This document shows positions 51,236 to 61,767 of a DNA stretch of 64,000 nucleotides, in pieces (positions within the stretch are counted from its first letter, which is position 1; each line of letters starts with the position of its first letter). Below the pieces are notes generated by a model that worked only from the letters and a program-made list of their open reading frames with translations, had not been told where the DNA came from and searched no databases. Origin of the DNA: Algoriphagus sp. Lineage in GTDB: Bacteria > Bacteroidota > Bacteroidia > Cytophagales > Cyclobacteriaceae. The DNA lies in assembly GCA_018336015.1 (NCBI GenBank), contig JAGXQZ010000071.1, positions 62,001 to 126,000 on the forward strand, in the 5' to 3' direction. The position numbers and the translations under genes are program-made.

Positions 51236-54200
51236 ATGAGAAAAGCTTTACTCTTTGTTGTTGCGCTTTTCACCATGGCCCTCAGTTATGAGGTGTCGGC
51301 GCAGCAACGGGTAATTACCGGCAAGGTAATTTCCGAGGAAGACGGTCTAGGGTTGCCAGGTGCAACGGTTCTCGTGAAGGGTACGACAGTAGGTACTACC
51401 ACCGATTTGGATGGTAATTACTCTATCAACGTACCGGCGGGTTCCGATGTGCTGATTTTCTCTTTTGTGGGACTTAAGTCCGCAGAAGAGGCAATCGGTA
51501 ACCGGACTGTAGTCAATGTCACTCTGACGACTGACGCATCACAACTATCCGAAGTGGTAGTAACTGCGATCGGTATCGAAAGAGAGAAAAAAGCGCTGGG
51601 TTACGCAGTAACTTCGGTGGACAATGCTCAACTGGAGAACCGTCCAGAAGCAGACGTGGCCCGCGTGTTGCAGGGCAAGGTACCTGGGGTTAACATTACC
51701 TCTACTAACGGTATGTCTGGTTCTGGTACAAACATGGTAATTAGAGGTTATTCCTCAGCTACCGGTTCTAACCAGCCATTGTTCGTAGTAGACGGTGTTC
51801 CTTTCAACACCTCAACTAACGCACAAAACGGATTTACCACAGGTGGTGCGACAACCTCTTCACGTTTCTTGGATATCGATCCAAACAACATCGAGAGCAT
51901 GTCTGTATTGAAAGGTCTTTCTGCTACCGTTCTTTATGGTGACCAAGGTCGAAATGGTGTAATCTTGATTACAACTAAGTCTGGTGCTACCAAGAGAAAG
52001 GCTGCTGAAGTGACTATCAACCAGTCTGTATTTACAAACGAGGCTGCGTCTTTGCCTACTTACGGTCAAATCTACGGTAACGGATTCCAGCAAGCTCCAG
52101 GTTTCTTCTTCTCTAACTTCGGTCCGAGAATGGATACTGGTCTTACGATCAACCACCCTTATGCAGTTTCTTCCGTTGCTGCTATCCGTAATGCCTTCCC
52201 TCAGTTTTGGGTAAATGGTGTTGTAGGTGGTACACCAGTTCAATATGAATACAAAGCATATAAAGACCCTTCTGAGATCTTCTTCAGACAAGGTTTGATT
52301 TCAAATACGTCTGTTCAGGTTGCAGGTGGTTCAGATAAAACAGGATTCAATGCCAGCTTTGGTTATACAGACGAAGAAGGTTTTGTTCCTGGTAACAACC
52401 TACAGAAGTATAACTTCGGATTGGGTTTGAACTCCGCAATTTCCGATAAGCTTTCTGTGAATTCATCTTTCACGTTTGCTATCACTGACCTAGTTTCCCC
52501 TCCTGCAAACGCTTCTTACGGTTCAGGTAGTGCAATCCCTTCAGTATTTGGACACGTTCTCTTTACTCCACGTTCAGTGGATTTGGAAAACCTTCCATTT
52601 GAGAACCCTGTGGACAGAAGTTCAGTATATTTCAGAGGTGGTAACGATATTACGAACCCTAATTGGTTGGTTAGATACTACAAGAATACCTCTGATGTAA
52701 GACGTTTCTTCAACTCTACCTCCTTGAATTATGATTTCAACGATAACTTCTCCATGACGTATCGTTTGGGTCTTGATACGTACAATGAACTTCAGGAGAT
52801 CATGTATAACAAAGGCGGTGCTACTTCGGATTTGGCCACAAGAAATGGTTATTACAGAACTGTTAACATCAACAACACCATCTGGAACCAAGATTTGATC
52901 TTGAATTGGAAGAAAGAATTTTCTGACAAGTTCGGTATGAGTGCATTGTTGGGTGCTAACTCTCGTTACGACTCTTACATTCAGTCAGGTGTCGCATCTC
53001 AAGGTCAGTTGGCTTTCGGATTGTTCAGACACTCTAACTTTGCCCAATCTTCAAGTACGGATGCTTATTCAGGTGGAAACATGAACTATGGTGTTGATGA
53101 AAGAAGATATGGTGTGTACACTAACATTACGTTGGATTATTCTGATTACTTGTTCTTGAACTTGTCTGCACGTAATGACTGGACTTCAACTGTTGAAAAA
53201 GAAAACAGAAGTATTCTTTATCCAGGAGGTTCTGTTTCCTTCATTCCAACGACAGCATTTGACTGGAGATCTTCTACAGTAAATGATTTGAAATTGAGAT
53301 TGGGATATGGTACTTCGGCTGGTTATCCGAGTCCTTACAGCACTCGAAACGTATTGGCTCAAAATGCTAGAGCTTTTGATAGAGACGGTGTGGTTACCAC
53401 TACCCACTCAGTTTCCAACGTTTTGGGTAACCCTAATTTGAGACCAGAACTTCATGGTGAATTGGAGTTTGGTGTAGAAGGTGTGATGTTCAACAACAAA
53501 TTGAGATTTGATCTTTCTTTGTATGAGAAAAATACACGTGACTTGATCACCCAGTCACCAATCGACCCTTCAACAGGATTTACTTCAACTGCTCTAAACA
53601 TCGGTAAGATCAGAACTCGTGGAGCTGAATTCCAAGCAACCGTAACTCCAGTCTCTACTGCATCCGGTTTTGAATGGAATTCCACGATTAACTGGGGTCT
53701 GTATAGATCTATAGTTATGGAATTAGGCGGTGGATTGGAAGAAGTGATTGTTGCTGGTTTCTCCAATGACGTTGCCAACTTTGCAATCCCAGGTCAACCA
53801 TTCAACATTATTAAAGGTGTAGGTTTTGACCGCGCTCCTGATGGACAGCCAATTATTTTGTCAAATGGTGTTCATAAGCCAACAAATGAATTGGTTATCC
53901 TAGGTGATCCAAATCCAGCTTGGAATGGTTCATTCATCAACAGCTTTACCTTCAAAGGATTTACTTTGAGTGCTATGATGGAATACAGACACAAAGGTGT
54001 GGTATATTCCAACACAGTAACGGCGACTTTGGCTCGTGGTGTGACCAAAGACCCAGTAGCTGATAGAGAAATGACTTTCATCATGCCAGGAGTAAGACAA
54101 GATGGTACCAATGCGGACGGTACTCCTCGTTACATTCCAAACGATTACCAAATTACTGCTGCTGACTACTTCTTCTCTGGTTATCAGGGAGCAACAGATG

Positions 54201-54472
54201 AGCCTAACGTATTCGATGGTTCTATGATTCGTTTGAGAGAGGTTTCCCTATCCTATTCTCTACCAAACTCTTTGATCTCGAAGACTCCATTCAAGAGAGC
54301 TTCTTTGGCATTGAGCGGTACAAACTTGTGGTTCTTGGCCCTTAACTTCCCACCAAACATGAACTTCGATGTGGACGTGTTGGGTACCGGTGTTGGTAAC
54401 GGTCTTGGATTTGATTTCGTAACTGGACCTAGCTCTAGAAGATTGGGTGGAACGTTGACTCTTGCTTTCTAA
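51236..54472 (+). CDS. SusC/RagA-family TonB-linked outer-membrane transporter (second locus)
   Basis: This 1078-residue protein has a signal peptide (ALLFVVALFTMALSYEVSAQ), a carboxypeptidase-regulatory-like domain at about 24-105 (GKVISEEDGLGLPGATVLVK, TTDLDGNYSINVPAGSDVLI), the SusC plug (EVVVTAIGIEREKKALGYAV, RVLQGKVPGVNITSTNGMSG, VLKGLSATVLYGDQGRNGVI) and a long barrel ending in SSRRLGGTLTLAF with the terminal Phe of outer-membrane barrels. The ALGYAV variant places it in a branch different from the first SusC. It pairs with the SusD-like gene 12 bases downstream. Substrate is unknown. Confidence 0.96.
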   Translation: MRKALLFVVALFTMALSYEVSAQQRVITGKVISEEDGLGLPGATVLVKGTTVGTTTDLDGNYSINVPAGSDVLIFSFVGLKSAEEAIGNRTVVNVTLTTDASQLSEVVVTAIGIEREKKALGYAVTSVDNAQLENRPEADVARVLQGKVPGVNITSTNGMSGSGTNMVIRGYSSATGSNQPLFVVDGVPFNTSTNAQNGFTTGGATTSSRFLDIDPNNIESMSVLKGLSATVLYGDQGRNGVILITTKSGATKRKAAEVTINQSVFTNEAASLPTYGQIYGNGFQQAPGFFFSNFGPRMDTGLTINHPYAVSSVAAIRNAFPQFWVNGVVGGTPVQYEYKAYKDPSEIFFRQGLISNTSVQVAGGSDKTGFNASFGYTDEEGFVPGNNLQKYNFGLGLNSAISDKLSVNSSFTFAITDLVSPPANASYGSGSAIPSVFGHVLFTPRSVDLENLPFENPVDRSSVYFRGGNDITNPNWLVRYYKNTSDVRRFFNSTSLNYDFNDNFSMTYRLGLDTYNELQEIMYNKGGATSDLATRNGYYRTVNINNTIWNQDLILNWKKEFSDKFGMSALLGANSRYDSYIQSGVASQGQLAFGLFRHSNFAQSSSTDAYSGGNMNYGVDERRYGVYTNITLDYSDYLFLNLSARNDWTSTVEKENRSILYPGGSVSFIPTTAFDWRSSTVNDLKLRLGYGTSAGYPSPYSTRNVLAQNARAFDRDGVVTTTHSVSNVLGNPNLRPELHGELEFGVEGVMFNNKLRFDLSLYEKNTRDLITQSPIDPSTGFTSTALNIGKIRTRGAEFQATVTPVSTASGFEWNSTINWGLYRSIVMELGGGLEEVIVAGFSNDVANFAIPGQPFNIIKGVGFDRAPDGQPIILSNGVHKPTNELVILGDPNPAWNGSFINSFTFKGFTLSAMMEYRHKGVVYSNTVTATLARGVTKDPVADREMTFIMPGVRQDGTNADGTPRYIPNDYQITAADYFFSGYQGATDEPNVFDGSMIRLREVSLSYSLPNSLISKTPFKRASLALSGTNLWFLALNFPPNMNFDVDVLGTGVGNGLGFDFVTGPSSRRLGGTLTLAF

Positions 54473-54484
54473 CCCCAAACTGAA

Positions 54485-56146
54485 ATGACAATGAAAAGAT
54501 TTATATATGGCTTGACGATGGCTGCCGGAATGGTATTGGCTACGTCATGTGCAGATAAACTGGATGAACTGTTAGAAAACCCAAATGCTGTTAACGCAAC
54601 TACAGCATCTCCGGATTTCTTGTTGAACAGAATCCAGTTGGATTATCAAAGCTTATGGTTTGGAGTATCAGACCGTGGAGCTCGTTTGACTCGTATTATT
54701 AACCAAGGTGCTGCGCTTTATGAGTCTGCTTATACTGCTACCTCCACCAATGGTACTTGGTCAAATGCTTACGCTAATATCCTGGCAGATATTGACTTCC
54801 TTTTGCCTTTGGCAGAGAAATCTAATCTCCAGCGTCACATGGGTATTGCGAAGACGATCAAGGCAATGGTTTTGATGGACTTGGTTGATACCTATGGTGA
54901 TGTGCCTTACTCTGAGGCCCTTGATCCTTCTAACTTTAATCCAAAAGTAGACAATGGTGCTGCTGTTTATGCTGCAGCTTTGGCTCTTTTGAATGAGGCT
55001 AATGGTCACTTTACAGTAGCCAATGCTGCAGGTACTCCAAACGATTACTTCTACAACAGAAACTATACTCGTTGGAATAAGCTTGTGAACACCATCAAAT
55101 TGAAGTACTATTTGAATACTCGTTTGGTGGATGCTGCTGCTTCTAGAGCTGGAATCAATGCTTTGATTGCCGGTGGTCAGCTGTTAGCAAACGGAGATGA
55201 TTTCGTGTTCAGGTTTGGTACTACCAACGCTGATCCGGATTCTAGACATCCTAAGTTTGCCGGTCAGTATACTAACGGTGGTGGAGATTATCAGTCTACT
55301 GATTTCATGCATCATTTGACAGTAGAAAAAGGATTTGATGATCCTAGAACTAGATATTACTTGTACCGTCAAGTTTTGACAAATACAACAAGTGTAGATG
55401 AACAGGAATGTATTTCCCAAATTGCTCCTCCACAGTATCTAGTAGGTAATTTCCCTTATTGTAATCCTGCCGGAAATAGAGGTTTTTGGGGTAGAGATCA
55501 CTTGGATCCAGATGGTATTCCACCAGATGGTTTGAAGAGAACTGCTTATGGTCCATTCCCTTCAGGAGGTCGTTTTGATAACGATTCAGCTACACCGGTA
55601 AGTAATATTAACCTTGGTATGAGAGGAGCAGGTATTCACCCGATCATGTTGGCTGCTTATGTGGACTTTATGTTGGCTGAAGCTGCATTGACTCTTGGTA
55701 CTACAGGTGATGCCAAAGCGTTGTTGCTTTCTGGAATTCAAAAGCATATGAACTACGTTAGAGCTTTTGCATTAACAGGTCCAGAGGCATCAGTTATCAC
55801 AGCATTCGAACCAAATGCTACCTTTACTTCTAGAGTTAATAACTACCTTGCTTATGTTGGAAATCAATTTGATGCTCAGCCAAACGCAGACAAGAAGTTG
55901 AATGTGGTAGGTAGAGAATATTGGTTGTCTTTGTTCGGTAACGGCATGGAAGCTTACAACATGTACAGAAGAACAGGTAAGCCTGAAAGAATGCAACCAG
56001 CATTGGAAGAAAGACCAGGTCCGTTCGTTAGATCATTCTTGTATCCTCTTAACTACATGGTGACCAACGTAAATGCGGTTCAGAAACAAAATCTTGCGCA
56101 ACAAGTGTTCTGGGATAAGAATCCTGCTTCACCTTGGATTTATTAA
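54485..56146 (+). CDS. SusD/RagB-like nutrient-binding outer-membrane lipoprotein (SusD-like_2 group)
   Basis: This 553-residue lipoprotein has signal peptide KRFIYGLTMAAGMVLATSC. The body is of the SusD-like group with ENPNAVNATTASPDFLLNRI, IAKTIKAMVLMDLVDTYGDV and the C-terminal VGREYWLSLFGNGMEAYNMY with RRTGKPERM. It differs from the canonical RagB/SusD text of the first locus. The ATG at 54491 (two codons later) is an equally good start. It lies between SusC and a third lipoprotein gene in one unit. Confidence 0.93.
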   Translation: MTMKRFIYGLTMAAGMVLATSCADKLDELLENPNAVNATTASPDFLLNRIQLDYQSLWFGVSDRGARLTRIINQGAALYESAYTATSTNGTWSNAYANILADIDFLLPLAEKSNLQRHMGIAKTIKAMVLMDLVDTYGDVPYSEALDPSNFNPKVDNGAAVYAAALALLNEANGHFTVANAAGTPNDYFYNRNYTRWNKLVNTIKLKYYLNTRLVDAAASRAGINALIAGGQLLANGDDFVFRFGTTNADPDSRHPKFAGQYTNGGGDYQSTDFMHHLTVEKGFDDPRTRYYLYRQVLTNTTSVDEQECISQIAPPQYLVGNFPYCNPAGNRGFWGRDHLDPDGIPPDGLKRTAYGPFPSGGRFDNDSATPVSNINLGMRGAGIHPIMLAAYVDFMLAEAALTLGTTGDAKALLLSGIQKHMNYVRAFALTGPEASVITAFEPNATFTSRVNNYLAYVGNQFDAQPNADKKLNVVGREYWLSLFGNGMEAYNMYRRTGKPERMQPALEERPGPFVRSFLYPLNYMVTNVNAVQKQNLAQQVFWDKNPASPWIY

Positions 56147-56164
56147 CCAATTAATTTAGAAAAA

Positions 56165-57097
56165 ATGAAAATGCTAAGATATAGTTTCGGCTTGTTGGCA
56201 AGTGCGCTCATCTTTCTAAGCTCTTGTAGAGATTTTGTAGAGCCTAATGTGCCTTACAAAGATTTCGATACTGGCGCTTATTTGAGAACCATTGCTAGAA
56301 CAAGCACAACGTTTAACTTCTTCAACCTGCCAGGATCTAAGTTTGCGCTTACTCTTGAAGCTGTCGACATTGAAGATGGTAAGACTGTTCAAACGGTTGA
56401 AATCCGTGTACGTCACAGAAGATTGATACCTGGTGTTGGTCTTCGATATACTCCACAGAATGATGTGGTGGTTAAAACACTCCAAGCTTCTGATTTCCAG
56501 CCAAATGCAGACTCCAGATTCTTGAGGGCTTCATTTGAGGTAACAGCTGCCCAGGCTATTGCTGCGGTAGGTCTTACTGCCGCTCAAATTGAAGGTGGCG
56601 ATGTGTTTGAATTTAGACTGGTATTGAATGATAAGTTTGGAAGATCTTTCTCATCCAACAACGTAACAACAAACGTTGCAGGAGCTCCGTTCTACGCATC
56701 TCCATTCCAATATCCAGTTTCTGTGATTTGTCCTTCTGATTTGGCTGGTACTTATCAGTTTGATGCACTCGAGACCTTCTGTGGAAAAACCTTCTCAGGC
56801 TCTACAGTTTGGACAGCGGTGGCTGCATCTCCAGGATCTTACACAGTATCTGATGGAACTTTCGGTGCTTGGAATGCTTGTTATCCTGATCCTTGGGGTA
56901 ACGGTAACGTAAGGATCAATGATGCTTGCGGTAGATTAACCATGACAGGTACTGATAAATACGGTGATAGCTACTCTATGACAGTAAAAAGTGTTACTCC
57001 TCAAGTTTTGACATTTGAATGGAAGAATACTTATGGTGAATTTGGTACTGTTGCTGTTAAGTCAAATGCAGGTAAACCTTGGCCTTCTTTGAGATAA
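56165..57097 (+). CDS. Unknown lipoprotein, third gene of the second SusCD locus
   Basis: This 310-residue lipoprotein has signal peptide RYSFGLLASALIFLSSC. Its first half carries strands such as FALTLEAVDIEDGKTVQTVE and IRVRHRRLIPGVGLRYTP (a beta-sandwich appearance); the second half begins CPSDLAGTYQFDALETFCGK and ends FEWKNTYGEFGTVAVKSNAG. The C-terminal half has four Cys that may form disulphides. No family is named, but a lipoprotein gene in this position after SusD is common and usually encodes a surface glycan- or peptide-binding protein. It is closed by a terminator. Confidence 0.8.
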   Translation: MKMLRYSFGLLASALIFLSSCRDFVEPNVPYKDFDTGAYLRTIARTSTTFNFFNLPGSKFALTLEAVDIEDGKTVQTVEIRVRHRRLIPGVGLRYTPQNDVVVKTLQASDFQPNADSRFLRASFEVTAAQAIAAVGLTAAQIEGGDVFEFRLVLNDKFGRSFSSNNVTTNVAGAPFYASPFQYPVSVICPSDLAGTYQFDALETFCGKTFSGSTVWTAVAASPGSYTVSDGTFGAWNACYPDPWGNGNVRINDACGRLTMTGTDKYGDSYSMTVKSVTPQVLTFEWKNTYGEFGTVAVKSNAGKPWPSLR

Positions 57098-57118
57098 TTT
57101 AGGCCATAATTAAGTTTT

Positions 57119-57152
57119 AAAAAGCAACGTCGAAAGGCGTTGCTTTTTTTTT
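57119..57152 (+). terminator. Rho-independent terminator after the second SusCD locus
   Basis: AAAGCAACG and CGTTGCTTT pair around TCGAAAGG, followed by a run of nine T. Confidence 0.9.
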
Positions 57153-57220
57153 AAGTACTTGGTAAATAATTAATATTTGGAAAAGCAAATAGGCAGTTTT
57201 TTTAAACGGGTCTTATCCCT

Positions 57221-57228
57221 TAGTTTTG
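57221..57228 (+). promoter_or_regulatory. -7 promoter box of sucA
   Basis: TAGTTTTG matches TAnnTTTG, 20 bases before the ATG at 57249. Transcription would begin some 15 bases before the start codon. No clear TTTG at -33. Confidence 0.5.
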
Positions 57229-57248
57229 TTTGTTCTCAAAAAATAACC

Positions 57249-60035
57249 ATGGATAAATTCTCTTTCATAGCAAATGCTCATGTGTCTTACATTGATGAGC
57301 TTTATGCTTCGTACAAAAATGATCCAGCTTCAATAGACCCAAGTTGGAAGGAGTTTTTTGATGGCTTTGACTTTGCTCTAGCTAATTATGGTCAAGAAGA
57401 AAGTTCTTCTTTGCCTAAAAAGACTTCTGAAAGTGTTGTCCCTAATTCTATCAAAGCTCCTGGTTCCATCATGGATATGGAGTTTTTGCCGAAAGAAATT
57501 AAAGTCAGAGCCCTGATTCATGCTCACCGTTCCCGCGCTCACCTTAGATCCAAAACGAATCCAGTAAGGGAAAGAAGGGATCGTAGGGCAATGATTGATC
57601 CTGAAAATTTCGGATTGGGTCAAGAAGATATGAATACTGTTTTTCAGGCAGGGAATGAATTGGGTATCGGAAATGCAAAACTTTCTGAAATCATTTCGGC
57701 TCTGAAGACGATTTATGAGGGCTCGATAGGATTTGAATACCTCTACATTCGAGATCCAGAGATGTTGGATTGGTTTAAAGCTAAAGTTGAAAAGGAAGCT
57801 TTAGCATTTAATCCTTCCAATGAGGAGAAGAAGCGAATTCTGTTCAAATTAAATCAAGCAGTTGTTTTTGAAAACTTCTTGCATACTAAATACCTTGGTC
57901 AAAAGCGTTTTTCACTAGAAGGAGGTGAAAGTACTATTCCTTTTTTGGATGCAGTCATTAATACATCCGCCCTTCATGGGGTAGAGGAAGTTATGATTGG
58001 TATGGCCCATAGAGGTAGGTTGAATGTTCTTGCAAACGTAATGGGGAAAACTTACGAACAAATTTTCTCTGAGTTTGAAGGAACTGCCAAGCCGGATTTG
58101 ACGATGGGTGATGGTGATGTGAAGTATCACATGGGGTATTCTTCTGATATCGTGACTCCAGATGACAAAAAGGTTCATTTAAAATTGGCCCCTAATCCTT
58201 CCCACCTTGAAGCAGTCAATCCTGTCGTAGAAGGATTTGTTAGAGCCAAAATTGATCACGAACATAAAGGAGATGCTAAAAAAGCACTCCCTATCTTAAT
58301 ACATGGTGATGCAGCAGTTGCAGGTCAGGGGATAGTCTATGAAGTAACCCAAATGGCAGGCTTAAAAGGTTACAACACAGGTGGTACTATCCACTTTGTA
58401 ATCAATAACCAAGTTGGTTTCACTACCGATTTCGACGATGCCCGTACTTCCATTTATTGTACTGACGTAGCAAAAATCATAGATGCCCCAGTTATCCACG
58501 TGAATGGAGATAATGCAGAGGCAGTTGTTTTTGCTGCTAAACTAGCAGCAGAATTCCGTCAGAAATTCAGTAAGGATATTTTTGTGGACATGGTCTGCTA
58601 CAGGAGACATGGTCACAATGAATCTGACGAGCCGAAATTTACCCAGCCTGAGCTTTATAACATCATCTCTAAACATCCTAATCCTAGAGAAATCTATGTT
58701 AAGCGCTTGACCGAACGGGGAGATTTTGATGCGAAAATCGCTGCCCAAATGGATGAGGAGTTTAGACAATTGCTTCAAGACCGTCTTAACATGGTCAAAG
58801 AAAAGCCGCTCCCTTATCAGGCAACCAAGTTTGAAAGGGAATGGGGAAGTTTGAGAAGGTCTAAGCCTGAAGATTTTGAACAATCTCCGGAGACATTTAT
58901 CTCCCAGAATCAAATCGAAAAAGTAGCGGAGGCTATCACTTTTATTCCAAAAGGATTTAAGCCGATCAAGCAGATCGAAGCGCAGATGAAGCAGCGAAAA
59001 GAAATGTTCTTTGAGACCAAAGAGCTAAACTGGGCTTCTGCTGAGTTGCTTGCTTATGGATCTTTGCTTTTGGAAGGAAAGACAGTCAGAATCACCGGTC
59101 AGGATGTGCAGCGAGGTACTTTCTCTCATCGACATGCCGTGATCCATGATGCCAATACCAATCAGCCTTTCAATTCCCTTAAGGAAATGCAAGACAGAAA
59201 GGGACAGTTTCACATCTACAACTCCCTGCTTTCTGAATATGCTGTGTTAGGCTTTGAGTATGGTTATGCCATGGCAAATCCTAATTCTCTGACTATCTGG
59301 GAAGGTCAGTTTGGTGACTTCGCCAACGGTGCCCAAACCATGATTGACCAGTTTATCTCTTCTGGAGAATCCAAATGGCAGAAAATGAACGGTATCGTGA
59401 TGTTGTTGCCTCATGGCTATGAAGGTCAAGGACCAGAGCACTCCAATGCCCGTCCAGAGCGCTTCCTTCAACTTTCTGCGGAATACAACATGGTAGTGGC
59501 CAATATTACTGAGCCATCTAACTTCTTCCACTTATTGAGAAGACAATTGACTTGGGAATTCAGAAAGCCATGTGTAGTCATGTCGCCCAAATCACTATTG
59601 AGACATCCTAAAGTAGTGTCTCCAATCTCCGAGTTTACCTCAGGAAGATTCAGGGAAGTTTTACCAGATACCACAGTGGATCCAAAAGAGGTGAAAAGGG
59701 TAATTCTTTGTACCGGTAAGATATACTATGACCTCGAGGAAGCAAGAGAAAGAGATAAGGTTAAAAATGTAGCCATTGTCCGTGTAGAGCAACTTCACCC
59801 GCTCCCTAAAAATCAGATTCTCGATGCTCTTAAACATTACAAAGGAGCAGAAGTAGTTTGGGTACAAGAAGAACCTGAAAATATGGGTTATTGGAATTAC
59901 CTCCTTAGACTTTTGTACAAAGATCTTCCAATGAGCGTTATCGCTCGTAAGCCAAGTGCGTCTCCCGCTACCGGATACAATAAAGTACACGTCGAAGAAC
60001 AAAAAACTATTGTTTCTCAAGCGTTGAAGCTTTAA
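57249..60035 (+). CDS. sucA: 2-oxoglutarate dehydrogenase E1 component
   Basis: This 928-residue thiamine-diphosphate enzyme decarboxylates 2-oxoglutarate in the TCA cycle. The ATG at 57249 gives MDKFSFIANAHVSYIDELYA, the usual E1o N-terminus; a TTG 72 bases upstream would cross the promoter box. Motifs are GVEEVMIGMAHRGRLNVLAN, LAPNPSHLEAVNPVVEGFVR, ILIHGDAAVAGQGIVYEVTQ, VHVNGDNAEAVVFAAKLAAE, CYRRHGHNESDEPKFTQP and FSHRHAVIHD. It is followed by sucB and lpd on the same strand. Confidence 0.97.
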   Translation: MDKFSFIANAHVSYIDELYASYKNDPASIDPSWKEFFDGFDFALANYGQEESSSLPKKTSESVVPNSIKAPGSIMDMEFLPKEIKVRALIHAHRSRAHLRSKTNPVRERRDRRAMIDPENFGLGQEDMNTVFQAGNELGIGNAKLSEIISALKTIYEGSIGFEYLYIRDPEMLDWFKAKVEKEALAFNPSNEEKKRILFKLNQAVVFENFLHTKYLGQKRFSLEGGESTIPFLDAVINTSALHGVEEVMIGMAHRGRLNVLANVMGKTYEQIFSEFEGTAKPDLTMGDGDVKYHMGYSSDIVTPDDKKVHLKLAPNPSHLEAVNPVVEGFVRAKIDHEHKGDAKKALPILIHGDAAVAGQGIVYEVTQMAGLKGYNTGGTIHFVINNQVGFTTDFDDARTSIYCTDVAKIIDAPVIHVNGDNAEAVVFAAKLAAEFRQKFSKDIFVDMVCYRRHGHNESDEPKFTQPELYNIISKHPNPREIYVKRLTERGDFDAKIAAQMDEEFRQLLQDRLNMVKEKPLPYQATKFEREWGSLRRSKPEDFEQSPETFISQNQIEKVAEAITFIPKGFKPIKQIEAQMKQRKEMFFETKELNWASAELLAYGSLLLEGKTVRITGQDVQRGTFSHRHAVIHDANTNQPFNSLKEMQDRKGQFHIYNSLLSEYAVLGFEYGYAMANPNSLTIWEGQFGDFANGAQTMIDQFISSGESKWQKMNGIVMLLPHGYEGQGPEHSNARPERFLQLSAEYNMVVANITEPSNFFHLLRRQLTWEFRKPCVVMSPKSLLRHPKVVSPISEFTSGRFREVLPDTTVDPKEVKRVILCTGKIYYDLEEARERDKVKNVAIVRVEQLHPLPKNQILDALKHYKGAEVVWVQEEPENMGYWNYLLRLLYKDLPMSVIARKPSASPATGYNKVHVEEQKTIVSQALKL

Positions 60036-60044
60036 TCTTATAAT

Positions 60045-60071
60045 GCCCCAGGTAAATGCTTGGGGCTCTTT
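60045..60071 (+). terminator. Possible hairpin between sucA and sucB
   Basis: GCCCCA (60045-60050) pairs with TGGGGC (60061-60066) around GGTAAATGCT, followed by TCTTTC. It may tune read-through from sucA into sucB instead of ending transcription fully. Confidence 0.5.
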
Positions 60072-60129
60072 CAAAAAAACAGTGTAAAACCTCCTTCTCA
60101 CAAAATCCTGAAGGCAAAAATATATAACC

Positions 60130-61653
60130 ATGAGCAAAGAAATGAGAGTACCTACAGTAGGGGAGTCAATTTCCGAAGTGACTGTAGGACAATGGTTTAA
60201 AAAAGATGGAGACCTTGTTCAATTAGACGAGGTACTCTGCGAGTTGGAATCAGATAAGGCAACATTCGAATTCCCTGCTGAGGCCAGTGGGATTCTCAGA
60301 ATTAAGGCACAACCTGGTGATACGGTAGAAATTGGTGGATTGATCTGTGTAATCGAGGAATCTGCTGGAGCTACTACATCCACACCAATAGCACAGCCAA
60401 GTGCTCCTGCCGCTCAGCCTGTAGCTACCGGAGGTGTTAAAGAAATGATTGTTCCAACAGTAGGTGAATCGATCACGGAAGTCACTTTGGCCAATTGGAT
60501 CAAAAAAGATGGAGATTTTGTGACGCTTGATGAAATCATTGCTGAGGTTGATTCTGACAAAGCAACTTTTGAGCTTCCGGCAGAAGCAACCGGAATTCTA
60601 AGACATGTGGCTAAAGAAGGAGATGTGTTGGAAATAGGTGGACTTATCTGCAGAATTGAAGTGACTGAAGGTGGTGCTGCCCAAGCATCAGCACCGGCTT
60701 CTACACCAGTTGCGGCAGTTGCTTCTGCTCCATCAAGTTCTTCTACGTATGCTTCAGGCCATGCTTCCCCTGCTGCATCTAAGATTTTAGCAGAAAAAGG
60801 AATTCAAGCTGCCCAAGTTTCCGGAACAGGAAAAGACGGTAGAATCACCAAAGAAGACGCCATGAGTGCCCAAAAACCAGCAACTGTTTCTGCTCCGACT
60901 CCTGTGGCAGCTAAACCCGCAGAATCGGTAGCAGCTCCAATCATTCCGGGTTCTAGAAATGTGAGAAGAGAAAAAATGTCTTCTTTGAGAAAGACTGTCT
61001 CTCGCCGACTAGTTGCTGTGAAAAACGAAACGGCCATGCTCACTACGTTCAACGAAGTGAATATGAAGCCGATCATGGATCTAAGGTCTAAATTCAAAGA
61101 TCAATTCAAAGAAAAGCATGGAGTGGGACTTGGGTTTATGTCTTTTTTCACCAAGGCTGTTTGCGTGGCTTTGAAGGAATGGCCTGCTGTAAATGCGATG
61201 ATCGATGGAAATGAAATTGTGTTCAATGATTTCTGTGATATTTCGGTTGCAGTTTCAGCCCCAAAAGGTCTGGTAGTCCCTGTGATTCGAAATGCAGAGT
61301 CCATGTCTTTTGATCAAATCGAGAAGGAAATTGTGAGGCTTGCGGGTAAGGCAAGAGACAACAAGCTTTCCATCGAAGAGATGACCGGTGGTACATTCAC
61401 TATCACCAACGGAGGGGTTTTTGGATCCATGATGTCCACTCCAATCATCAATGCACCTCAGTCTGCGATTCTAGGAATGCATAATATTGTGGAGCGCCCA
61501 ATTGCTGAAAATGGACAAGTGGTAATCCGTCCGATGATGTACATTGCCCTTTCTTATGACCATAGAATCATCGATGGAAGAGAATCCGTTAGCTTCTTGG
61601 TACGTGTGAAACAATTGCTTGAGGATCCTACCAGACTGTTGTTTGGGGTGTAA
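60130..61653 (+). CDS. sucB: Dihydrolipoyllysine-residue succinyltransferase (E2) with two lipoyl domains
   Basis: This 507-residue protein has two tandem lipoyl domains at about residues 4-77 and 106-180, each with the lipoyl-lysine motif [12 protein letters not shown] and [12 protein letters not shown]. An Ala/Pro-rich linker, a peripheral subunit-binding domain ([34 protein letters not shown]) and the catalytic domain follow ([57 protein letters not shown] with the active-site His). It transfers the succinyl group to CoA. Two lipoyl domains instead of one is a notable variation for E2 of 2-oxoglutarate dehydrogenase. Confidence 0.96.
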   Translation: MSKEMRVPTVGESISEVTVGQWFKKDGDLVQLDEVLCELESDKATFEFPAEASGILRIKAQPGDTVEIGGLICVIEESAGATTSTPIAQPSAPAAQPVATGGVKEMIVPTVGESITEVTLANWIKKDGDFVTLDEIIAEVDSDKATFELPAEATGILRHVAKEGDVLEIGGLICRIEVTEGGAAQASAPASTPVAAVASAPSSSSTYASGHASPAASKILAEKGIQAAQVSGTGKDGRITKEDAMSAQKPATVSAPTPVAAKPAESVAAPIIPGSRNVRREKMSSLRKTVSRRLVAVKNETAMLTTFNEVNMKPIMDLRSKFKDQFKEKHGVGLGFMSFFTKAVCVALKEWPAVNAMIDGNEIVFNDFCDISVAVSAPKGLVVPVIRNAESMSFDQIEKEIVRLAGKARDNKLSIEEMTGGTFTITNGGVFGSMMSTPIINAPQSAILGMHNIVERPIAENGQVVIRPMMYIALSYDHRIIDGRESVSFLVRVKQLLEDPTRLLFGV

Positions 61654-61767
61654 TTAAGTTCGATTTAGGAATTACGATTTACGAGGGGCTGGGTAAAACC
61701 GGTCCCTTTTTTAACAAATTTAGACCAAGACCATTGTCTTGCGTTTAGCTTCTAAAATCTAAAAATC

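Noticed and set aside
57177..57248. TTG-started N-terminal extension of sucA
   Set aside because: It has no E1-like sequence and crosses the TAnnTTTG box; the ATG at 57249 matches the usual N-terminus.
60130..61653. Assignment of this E2 to pyruvate dehydrogenase
   Set aside because: Its gene lies directly after sucA and before lpd, so 2-oxoglutarate dehydrogenase is the better assignment.
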